Assembly (NCBI GenBank): GCA_002684605.1
Contig: NYVM01000044.1
Location: forward strand, 78,001 to 84,724
DNA length: 6,724 nucleotides
Source: Candidatus Pelagibacterales bacterium
GTDB taxonomy: Bacteria; Pseudomonadota; Alphaproteobacteria; TMED109
Direction of reading: 5' to 3'
Positions 1-5,867 of this stretch are shown here, one piece after another. The notes under the pieces are model-generated. The model was not told where the DNA came from, searched no databases, and saw only the letters and a list, made by a program, of their open reading frames with translations. Numbering within the stretch: position 1 is the stretch's first letter; every line of letters begins with the position of its first letter. The translations under genes were made by a program, and so were the position numbers.

Positions 1-31
1 AAAAAATTAAAAAAGCGCTTTAAATGGATGC

Positions 32-50
32 TATAATTATGAGATATAAT
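32..50 (+). promoter_or_regulatory. Possible promoter -10 elements upstream of the ABC transporter genes
   Basis: Two perfect TATAAT hexamers lie at 32-37 and 45-50, 23 to 41 bases before the permease start. No good -35 hexamer is visible at the right distance from either: the stretch upstream is A-rich and holds only the small palindrome AAAGCGCTTT at 12-21. In DNA this AT-rich, TATAAT can occur by chance, so this is a tentative promoter. If real, it would let the permease and ATPase genes be transcribed separately from any upstream binding-protein gene. Confidence 0.3.
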
Positions 51-72
51 ATATTTATGTTAATTTTTTTAA

Positions 73-966
73 ATGCTTGAATTTTTTGAAGAATTTCCTG
101 AAATGTCACGTGGAGATTTACGTGACTTTAAGAAAGTAATAGATTCTGCATTTAGATCTTTTTCTCGCACACATGGTGAATCTATAGAGAGTTTTTTTGA
201 TCCAGTTTTATGGTTTTTGATTTGGTTTGAAAAACTACTTCTTAATACTCCATGGCTCATCATTATTATAGTGGTGGCTGGGTTATGCTATTTAGGAGCA
301 AGAAGCTGGAAGTTATCTATTGGTTCTGCACTAACTTTTGCTATAATAGGTTATCTCGGAATGTGGGAAGATACAATGTCTACCATGGCGTTAATTTCTG
401 TAGCAACCATTCTCTGTATAGCAATTGGAATACCATTAGGGGTTTGGATGGCTCGCTCTGATAGAGTTCAAGCATTAGTTATGCCAATTCTAGATGTAAT
501 GCAAACAATCCCAATTTTTGTTTATTTATTACCAGTTTTAATGTTACTTGGTATCGGCAAGGTGCCAGGATTAATTGCAGTCTGTGTATATGCTATGCCG
601 CCTATTGTGCGTTTGACTAATCTTGGTATTAGGTTAGTTGATAAAGGTGTTCTTGAAGCTGCAGATGCTTTTGGAGCTGATAAAAAACAGAAATTACTAG
701 GAGTTCAAATACCCCTAGCTTTGCCAAATATTTTTGCTGGTATAAACCAAACTATAATGATGGCTTTAGCTATGGTTGTTATTGCATCAATGATAGGGGT
801 TCGCGGCTTAGGTATTCCTGTTTTACAAGCAATTCAAAATCAGTACCTAGCGCTAGGGTTAATGAATGGTCTGGCAATTGTTGCTCTAGCAATTATTTTT
901 GATCGCGTTTTACAAGGTTATGGTAAGCGTTTGCAAAAAGGCCGTGAGGTAAAAAAAAATGGCTGA
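73..966 (+). CDS. proW: Glycine betaine/proline-type ABC transporter permease (ProW-like)
   Basis: This is the membrane-spanning subunit of an osmolyte importer of the ProU/OpuA class, which takes up quaternary ammonium compatible solutes such as glycine betaine, proline betaine or related compounds. The 297-residue protein has a hydrophilic, acidic N-terminal tail (about 1-45), followed by about six or seven hydrophobic segments (roughly 60-78, 82-97, 103-126, 138-160, 164-180, 225-245 and 262-280). The EAA loop that docks on the ATPase is clear at about 195-220 (EAADAFGADKKQKLLG, then PLALPNI). The segment DVMQTIPIFVYLLP (141-154) is typical of ProW. The ATG at 73 has no visible Shine-Dalgarno. 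An in-frame ATG at 103 (Met11) is an alternative, but the tail before it (FFEEFPEMSRGDLRDFKK) resembles the family N-terminus, so 73 is kept. The gene overlaps the ATPase gene by 8 bases. The exact substrate cannot be read from the permease. Confidence 0.93.
   Translation: MLEFFEEFPEMSRGDLRDFKKVIDSAFRSFSRTHGESIESFFDPVLWFLIWFEKLLLNTPWLIIIIVVAGLCYLGARSWKLSIGSALTFAIIGYLGMWEDTMSTMALISVATILCIAIGIPLGVWMARSDRVQALVMPILDVMQTIPIFVYLLPVLMLLGIGKVPGLIAVCVYAMPPIVRLTNLGIRLVDKGVLEAADAFGADKKQKLLGVQIPLALPNIFAGINQTIMMALAMVVIASMIGVRGLGIPVLQAIQNQYLALGLMNGLAIVALAIIFDRVLQGYGKRLQKGREVKKNG
946..961 (+). promoter_or_regulatory. Ribosome binding site of the ATPase gene, inside the permease gene
   Basis: GAGG at 946-949 lies 9 bases before the ATG at 959, within the last codons of the permease gene. 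This is one of the clearer Shine-Dalgarno sequences in the window and supports 959 as the ATPase start. The spacer is a run of nine A residues (951-959, the last being the A of the ATG). The arrangement fits coupled translation of the two transporter subunits. Confidence 0.6.
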
Positions 967-2002
967 TAATAAGATAAGTATTAAAAGTCTTTATAAAGTT
1001 TTTGGTGATCGTCCAAATGATGCAATACAAAATATTATAAATGGTATGTCCAAGGAAAAACTACTCAGTGAAAATGGAAGCGTATTGGCGTTAAACAATA
1101 TAAATATTGATATACCAGCTAAACAGCTACATGTTATTATGGGTTTATCAGGTTCCGGTAAATCAACATTAATTAGACATATCAATAGATTGATTGATCC
1201 AACCGTTGGAAAAGTAATTATTGATGGTGATAATATAATGGAAATGTCTCAGGAAGAGTTACGTGAATTCCGTCGATACAAAGCATCAATGGTTTTTCAA
1301 AAATTTGGATTATTCCCACACCGTACAGTTTTTCAAAATATTTCTTATGGTTTGTTTATTCAGGGAATTCGTGAAGAAGAAGTCAAAGAGCGAACACAGG
1401 TATGGGTTGATAAAGTAGGCTTGACAGGCTTTGAAAAATACTATCCTGCCCAATTGTCAGGAGGAATGCAACAGCGTGTTGGATTAGCTCGAGCATTAGC
1501 TACAGATGCAGAAATTTTACTTATGGATGAAGCTTTTTCTGCTCTAGACCCACTTATTAGGACTAATATGCAGGATATTCTTCTAGATTTACAGGAGGAG
1601 TTAAATAAAACTATTATTTTTATAACGCACGATCTAGATGAAGCGTTAAGACTTGGAGATGAAATATCATTTATGCGAGATGGTAAAGTTATTCAAAAGG
1701 GTAACCCTCAGGATATAATCTTAAGGCCTGCAGATAATTATATTGCTGATTTTATTAAGGATATAAATAGAAGCAGAGTATTAAAAGTTAGTTCTATTTT
1801 AAAAAAATCAATCATAAGTTGTGATCTGAAGATCAATGTTAATGCATCTCTTGAAGAAGCTTTACAGATACTGAATTCAGCTGATAAAGGAGTTGCATCA
1901 GTTGTTGACGCAAAGGGAAAAGCTATTGGGAAAGTTTCACTCAAAGCAGCTATTCTTGCAATTGCACGTCCTGAATATGATAATAGTCCACACTATAAGT
2001 GA
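959..2002 (+). CDS. proV: Glycine betaine/proline-type ABC transporter ATP-binding protein (ProV-like)
   Basis: This is the cytoplasmic ATPase that powers the permease encoded just upstream. The 347-residue protein shows the whole ABC motif set: Walker A GLSGSGKST (62-70), Q-loop glutamine at 114 (MVFQKFG), signature LSGGMQQR (166-173), Walker B ILLMDEA (186-192) with D190 and E191, D-loop SALD (194-197) and the switch histidine H224 (FITHDLDEA). The extra N-terminal stretch between about 14 and 45 (FGDRPNDA through SKEKLL) is characteristic of the ProV/OpuAA branch. The C-terminal part, about 280-345, looks like a single CBS-type unit (SVVDAKGKAIGKVSLKAA). ProV of E. coli is about 400 residues with a tandem CBS pair that senses ionic strength in related transporters, so this copy has a shortened sensor region. 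The start is supported by GAGG at 946-949. The downstream gap of 91 bases holds no convincing terminator. Confidence 0.94.
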   Translation: MADNKISIKSLYKVFGDRPNDAIQNIINGMSKEKLLSENGSVLALNNINIDIPAKQLHVIMGLSGSGKSTLIRHINRLIDPTVGKVIIDGDNIMEMSQEELREFRRYKASMVFQKFGLFPHRTVFQNISYGLFIQGIREEEVKERTQVWVDKVGLTGFEKYYPAQLSGGMQQRVGLARALATDAEILLMDEAFSALDPLIRTNMQDILLDLQEELNKTIIFITHDLDEALRLGDEISFMRDGKVIQKGNPQDIILRPADNYIADFIKDINRSRVLKVSSILKKSIISCDLKINVNASLEEALQILNSADKGVASVVDAKGKAIGKVSLKAAILAIARPEYDNSPHYK

Positions 2003-2093
2003 CTATTAAAATAATAAGATTATACAAAATTGAAGAAAAAAATTAATTATTGTAGTTTAGTCAGTAAATTCAAAATATAAAGGTTAAATCAAT

Positions 2094-3914
2094 ATGAAAT
2101 TTAGAAGAGATATAGAAATTATTAGGGCAATAGCAATAATTAATGTATTTTTTTTTCATTTTGGAGTCTCATTTTTCCAATATGGTTTTTTAGGAGTTGA
2201 TATATTTTTTGTTATTAGTGGGTTTTTAATGGCAACTATATATGAAAATACAAATTTTAAAGAATATTTTACAAGACGTTTTAATAGATTAATTCCTCCT
2301 TATTATTTAACTATATTTATTACTATAATAATATCTTTCTTAATATTAGAGTATAGGGAATTTAAGGAAACTATATATCAGACATGGTATGCTTTATCTT
2401 TTATTTCAAATATTGGTTATTGGTTAGATAATACATATTTTAATAAAGATAATTTTAAACCCCTTTTACACATGTGGTCATTAGCAATAGAATTCCAGTT
2501 TTATTTTATTGTGCCTTTTATTGCGTTCTTAATTAGAAAAAATAAATATTTTATCCTAATTATTTTTTTTACATCATTAGGCATGTGCTTTATGATTACT
2601 GAGGTGTCTCCTAAAACTTCTTTTTTCATGATATTTTTTAGGATATGGGAGTTTTTTCTTGGATATATAATAGCTAATTATGCGTTATTTAAAAAAGTTC
2701 ATTTAATAAATAACTTCAAAAAAGATATCATAAGCATAATTTTTCTTCTTATTTTAATAGTAGCACCTTTTTTCGCAATTAATTTTTCTTTAATAAATAT
2801 ATATAGCTCAAGCTTTATTGAAGGCCATCCAGGTATTTTTTCTTTATTTATATGTATAATCACTGCTTTAGTAATTATTTTTGGTATCCCTTTATTTATT
2901 CAAAATAGTAGCGTTGGAAAAGCTTTATCCTATATTGGAAGTTATTCTTATTCTATATATCTGCTTCATTATCCAATCATAATATTATATCTATACAAGC
3001 CTTTATCCGTAACAATACTAGAGTTTCAAAATAATTATATAATGATCGTTTTAATGGCTATAGTGATAGGTATTAGTTATTTTTTTCAGAAATTTACAAA
3101 TAGTTTATTAATTAAAAAATTGTTTACTATTAATAGGTATTTTTATTTTCTGCTTTTTATCTTTGTATTTTCTTATGGTGCCTTATTCATAAAAGCAGGT
3201 CTTTTAAATACAACTGAATTAAATATTCAGAACGGATTCTTTGATAAGACTTCATATAGGTGTGGAAAGATAATAAGAATTATTAACCCTTTAGCAAAAT
3301 TATGTTCATTAAATAATTTATTAGAAGAGGCGAATGTAGAAAAAATAATACTAATTGGAGATAGTCATGCAGATGCAATCAAAACTTCATTCACTGAAAT
3401 TGCCTCAAAATTAAATAAAAAAGTTTATTTTATAGTGCAAAATGATCCTTTAATGAGTGAGAGTAAAAGTATAAATGCCAAAAATTTATTTAAAAAAATG
3501 GATAAATATAATATAAGCCATGCCATTATTCATTATTCATCAATATTAAATAGGCCTGAAATAGTTAACTTTATAAAATTAGCAAATAAAAAAAATATTA
3601 AAATTTCATTTATAATGCCTATTCCAAGACCAGGATTTGTAGTGCCTAGAGAGATGTATAATGCAATGAAATATAATAAAAAAATTATTCCTAGTAGAAC
3701 AGAAGATTACTTACTAGAGCATAATAAAGTTAAAAATATTCTAAATAATCTTGATATTAAAAACTTAAAAACTTTTAATGTTCATCAATATTTTTGTGCT
3801 GATTATTGTAAATATAGCTTAGAAGATGGTTCTCCATTATTTTATGATAGCCATCATTTGACTTTATCAGGCTCAAATTTACTCAAACCACTTTTCATTC
3901 AAATATTGGAATAA
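2094..3914 (+). CDS. Membrane O-acyltransferase, acyltransferase-3 domain fused to SGNH domain (OafA/OafB-like)
   Basis: This is a 606-residue two-domain protein predicted to transfer acyl (usually acetyl) groups onto a surface glycan such as O-antigen or other polysaccharide. Residues 1 to about 370 form the multi-pass acyltransferase-3 domain. R11 and H22 give the family R-x10-H motif; GFLGVDIFFVISGFL (31-45), the basic FTRRFNRLIPPYY (59-71) and PLLHMWSLAIEFQFY (123-137) follow. Residues of about 375-606 form an SGNH esterase/transferase-like domain, expected outside the inner membrane: GDSHAD (422-427, probable nucleophile S424) and DSHHL (586-590, probable catalytic D586 and H589). Cysteines at 390, 404, 568 and 572 could form disulfides, consistent with an exported location. 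An AAAGG at 2079-2083 lies 10 bases before the ATG. The gene is far more AT-rich than its upstream and downstream neighbours, suggesting separate acquisition. The acceptor glycan is unknown. Confidence 0.9.
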   Translation: MKFRRDIEIIRAIAIINVFFFHFGVSFFQYGFLGVDIFFVISGFLMATIYENTNFKEYFTRRFNRLIPPYYLTIFITIIISFLILEYREFKETIYQTWYALSFISNIGYWLDNTYFNKDNFKPLLHMWSLAIEFQFYFIVPFIAFLIRKNKYFILIIFFTSLGMCFMITEVSPKTSFFMIFFRIWEFFLGYIIANYALFKKVHLINNFKKDIISIIFLLILIVAPFFAINFSLINIYSSSFIEGHPGIFSLFICIITALVIIFGIPLFIQNSSVGKALSYIGSYSYSIYLLHYPIIILYLYKPLSVTILEFQNNYIMIVLMAIVIGISYFFQKFTNSLLIKKLFTINRYFYFLLFIFVFSYGALFIKAGLLNTTELNIQNGFFDKTSYRCGKIIRIINPLAKLCSLNNLLEEANVEKIILIGDSHADAIKTSFTEIASKLNKKVYFIVQNDPLMSESKSINAKNLFKKMDKYNISHAIIHYSSILNRPEIVNFIKLANKKNIKISFIMPIPRPGFVVPREMYNAMKYNKKIIPSRTEDYLLEHNKVKNILNNLDIKNLKTFNVHQYFCADYCKYSLEDGSPLFYDSHHLTLSGSNLLKPLFIQILE

Positions 3915-3917
3915 ATT

Positions 3918-3960
3918 AAATCTAATAGTTACTAATCGTCAGATTTCTTAATTTTATTTT
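3918..3960 (+). terminator. Weak possible terminator after the acyltransferase gene
   Basis: AAATCT (3918-3923) and AGATTT (3941-3946) can pair across a 17-base loop and are followed by a T-rich stretch (3947-3960). The stem is only 6 bp with one G-C pair and the loop is long, so this is a weak candidate. It is mentioned because it lies just after the acyltransferase stop and before a likely new promoter. Confidence 0.2.
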
Positions 3961-3963
3961 ATG

Positions 3964-3992
3964 TGGAGTAAATTTATAAAATAGGTTATAAT
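3964..3992 (+). promoter_or_regulatory. Likely promoter of the methyltransferase gene
   Basis: A perfect TATAAT at 3987-3992 is preceded, at a 17-base spacer, by TGGAGT (3964-3969), which matches three of six positions of TTGACA. Transcription would start near 4000, giving a leader of about 45 bases before the ATG at 4046. The 131-base gap to the preceding gene is the longest between + strand genes here, which fits an independent promoter. Confidence 0.4.
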
Positions 3993-4045
3993 CTTTTTTA
4001 TCACTAAAAGTACATAGTATCCTTACATAAAAAAGAGAACAAATA

Positions 4046-5062
4046 ATGGAATCAATAGTAAAAGCCGAGCAAATATCAAATATAGCATTTGGGTTTATGG
4101 CTTCAAAAGCATTATTTGTAGCATTACATTGTAATATTTTTACCAGTCTTTCTGGAGAACCTAAAACTGCTAAAAAGCTTTCTATAGAAGCAGGGGTTCC
4201 AGAAAATCGTATTATTACAATTTGCACCGCCTTAAATAGTATTGGGCTATTGGAACGTGAAAATGATCTCTATAAAAACTCGGCAGGCGCAGAGTCTTTT
4301 TTGGTAAAAGGTGCGCCCTATGATTTTGGTGATTATCTGCGTCTTCAAATAGATAGGCAGATGTATGGTTTCATGCAACAGTTGGAAGGTGTTGTTACAG
4401 ACAATATAACGCCGGATTATGTTGATAGTTATGCAAAATGGATGGAAGATAAAGAAGAGGCACATCTATATAGTGAATCTCAGCATGCAGGATCTTTAGG
4501 GCCAGGGCGCTCTCTTGCGCGTATGGTAGACTTTTCAAGAGTTGATCATTTACTTGATATAGCAGGTGGTACTGGAGGTTTATCTATAAGACTCTGTGAA
4601 GCAAACCCTAACCTACGAGTGACTATTATTGACTTTCCTCATGTAGTTAGCCTTGGTAAAGAAAAAGTAAAAGATGCAGGGCTTTCAGACAGAATTAGTT
4701 TTATTGGAGGCAATGCATTGGACTATAATTGGCCAAAAGATGTAGGTGCAGTTCTGATGAGCTATCTCTATAATGGAGTGCCAGGAGAGTCTATTCCTGA
4801 ATTAGCCAAGCAGGCCTATAGCGTTATGCAACCGGGTGGAATATACCTTGTACATGATTTTATGGTAGAGAACGATCGGTCTGGACCACATTTGGCAGCA
4901 TTATGGCAATTACAGCATTTAGCTTTTACTCCAACAGCTAAATCAATTACTCCTAGCTGGGTTAGTAGTATTATGGAAGGTGCGGGTTTTAAAGAAATTA
5001 AAGAAGAGGTTCTAATTCCGGGTATGACCAAGGTTCTCTGGGGTAACAAGCCTATAAAATAA
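4046..5062 (+). CDS. SAM-dependent methyltransferase, Methyltransf_2/ASMT-like family
   Basis: This is a 338-residue class I methyltransferase. The N-terminal part (about 8-85) is the winged-helix dimerisation domain of the family (FGFMASKALFVALHCNIF, then KTAKKLSIEAGV and ALNSIGLLER). The C-terminal Rossmann domain binds S-adenosylmethionine: glycine-rich LLDIAGGTGGLS (169-180), the acidic ribose-binding position D196 in TIIDFPHV, GGNALDYNWP (221-230) and PGGIYLVHDFM (263-273). Members methylate oxygen or sulfur of small metabolites: acetylserotonin and caffeate O-methyltransferases, hydroxyneurosporene CrtF, and DsyB, which S-methylates 4-methylthio-2-hydroxybutyrate in DMSP synthesis. Where plant and animal O-methyltransferases have a conserved LHDW-type motif with the catalytic histidine, this protein reads SYLYNGVPGES (239-249), with no histidine, so the substrate or chemistry may differ. 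An AGAG at 4034-4037, 8 bases before the ATG, supports the start. The gene is GC-richer than its neighbours on both sides. The substrate is not identifiable from sequence alone. Confidence 0.85.
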   Translation: MESIVKAEQISNIAFGFMASKALFVALHCNIFTSLSGEPKTAKKLSIEAGVPENRIITICTALNSIGLLERENDLYKNSAGAESFLVKGAPYDFGDYLRLQIDRQMYGFMQQLEGVVTDNITPDYVDSYAKWMEDKEEAHLYSESQHAGSLGPGRSLARMVDFSRVDHLLDIAGGTGGLSIRLCEANPNLRVTIIDFPHVVSLGKEKVKDAGLSDRISFIGGNALDYNWPKDVGAVLMSYLYNGVPGESIPELAKQAYSVMQPGGIYLVHDFMVENDRSGPHLAALWQLQHLAFTPTAKSITPSWVSSIMEGAGFKEIKEEVLIPGMTKVLWGNKPIK

Positions 5063-5080
5063 TATTTTTTTATAATGATA

Positions 5081-5817
5081 TTAGGTTTAAATTTTTATTT
5101 TTTTTCGTTATCTATATTTAAAAAATCATTTTTATTTTCATCAAAGTAAAAAAGCTCACCGCTTTTTAATTCAAACCACCAACCATGAATATTTAATTCT
5201 TTATTTCTAACTAGTTCGCTGACCCATGGAAATGTTTTAAGGTTTTTTATGGAGTTCTTAATAGATTCTTTTTCTATAAAATGTTGCAGAGATTCTAAAG
5301 GATCTTTAGTATCAATTTTAGTAATAACTGAAGAAGCAATATTCATCCAACTATCAATGAACTCTCTAGGAGCTTTTTTATTAAGTGATTTATCCATATC
5401 TGAATTAAAATTATTACATAGTCTTTTTATGCCTCCACAGTGGGCGTGTCCTAATATAATAATATCTTTTATTTTTAAATCCATAACTCCAAATTCAATA
5501 GCAGCACTAACACCGTGAAGACCTTCATCAGGACTATAAGGTGGAACTAAATTAGCTACATTTCTAACTGAAAAAACTTCTCCTGGTTTAGCTTGAAACA
5601 ATATTGCTGGATCTACTCTAGAATCTGAACATGCAATAACCATAAATTTAGGTTTTTGGCCATTTTTTACATATTTATCTATATAAGATTTATCATTCTC
5701 ATAATAGTTTTTTTTAAAATCTTTAAAACCTTCTTTAAGAAACTTTACCATATTTTTATTCAATAACCTTTTTTAATAACATTTATAAATATTACTTTAA
5801 TTATAATTTAAACCTAA
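5081..5817. repeat. 13-bp inverted repeat flanking the carbonic anhydrase gene
   Basis: TTAGGTTTAAATT at 5081-5093 is the exact reverse complement of AATTTAAACCTAA at 5805-5817. The two copies lie just outside the two ends of the carbonic anhydrase gene. The right copy falls within the putative promoter of that gene and the left copy just beyond its stop codon. No target duplication or transposase is present. The repeat is mostly A/T with a GG/CC pair, so chance is a serious alternative. Confidence 0.35.
5095..5751 (-). CDS. Beta-class carbonic anhydrase
   Basis: This cytoplasmic zinc enzyme interconverts CO2 and bicarbonate, supplying bicarbonate to carboxylating enzymes or helping pH balance. 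Numbered from the ATG at 5751 (218 residues), it shows the beta-class zinc and catalytic residues: C41, D43 and R45 in ACSDSRVDP, then H102 and C105 in GHAHCGG. FSVRNVANLVPPY (60-72) and GVSAAIEFGV (80-89) are also typical, as is IHGWWFELKSGELFYFD near the C-terminus. Length is normal for the family. An in-frame TTG at 5763 would add four residues (MNKN). ATG at 5751 is preferred because MVKFLKEGFKDFKKNY resembles usual family N-termini and TTG starts are rarer. An AAGG lies only 3 bases before the TTG and 15 before the ATG, so neither spacing is good. The gene is convergent with the methyltransferase gene (32-base gap) and lies 112 bases downstream of the O-antigen ligase gene on the same strand. 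Confidence 0.94.
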   Translation of the reverse strand: MVKFLKEGFKDFKKNYYENDKSYIDKYVKNGQKPKFMVIACSDSRVDPAILFQAKPGEVFSVRNVANLVPPYSPDEGLHGVSAAIEFGVMDLKIKDIIILGHAHCGGIKRLCNNFNSDMDKSLNKKAPREFIDSWMNIASSVITKIDTKDPLESLQHFIEKESIKNSIKNLKTFPWVSELVRNKELNIHGWWFELKSGELFYFDENKNDFLNIDNEKK

Positions 5818-5829
5818 AGCAGAATTTAA
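5800..5829 (-). promoter_or_regulatory. Possible promoter of the carbonic anhydrase gene
   Basis: Read on the - strand, TATAAT occupies 5805-5800 and TTAAAT (5829-5824) lies 18 bases upstream as a three-of-six match to TTGACA. Transcription would begin near 5793, about 42 bases before the preferred ATG at 5751. The spacer contains most of the right arm of the 13-bp inverted repeat (5805-5817). The AT-rich background makes the call tentative. Confidence 0.35.
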
Positions 5830-5843
5830 CGCAGATGTCTATT

Positions 5844-5867
5844 CTAATTTAAAGTTATTTAAATTAG
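5844..5867 (+). terminator. Perfect 10-bp stem-loop at the 3' end of the O-antigen ligase gene
   Basis: CTAATTTAAA (5844-5853) and TTTAAATTAG (5858-5867) pair perfectly around a GTTA loop. On the + strand the stem runs into TTTTTATAT, the form of an intrinsic terminator; on the - strand, the sense strand of both neighbouring genes, there is no T-tract after it. It overlaps the TAA stop (5866-5864) of the ligase gene. It could block transcription running antisense into the ligase gene, or protect the 3' end of the ligase mRNA. The stem has one G-C pair only. Confidence 0.4.

Noticed and set aside
12..21. Palindrome AAAGCGCTTT near the left edge, considered as an operator or the end of an upstream terminator.
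   Set aside because: It is short, lacks a loop and a T-run, and the sequence to its left is cut by the window edge.
1990..2003. Small hairpin CACT-ATA-AGTG around the stop codon of the ATPase gene, considered as a terminator.
   Set aside because: The stem is only 4 bp and no T-tract follows; the whole 2003-2093 gap shows no better hairpin.
2050..2081. TTGTAG (2050-2055) and TATAAA (2076-2081) as a promoter for the acyltransferase gene.
   Set aside because: The spacing of 20 bases is too long and both hexamers are imperfect; read-through from the transporter genes is equally possible.
3922..4227. Open - strand frame of 101 codons spanning the gap before the methyltransferase gene.
   Set aside because: Most of it is antisense to the methyltransferase N-terminal domain and the rest covers the gap with the likely promoter; no family features are seen.
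5060..5083. TAATAT/ATATTA pairing in the gap between the convergent methyltransferase and carbonic anhydrase genes, followed by T-rich DNA.
   Set aside because: The stem is 6 bp of A-T pairs only with a 12-base loop. Convergent genes usually need a terminator here, but this one cannot be told from random AT-rich sequence.
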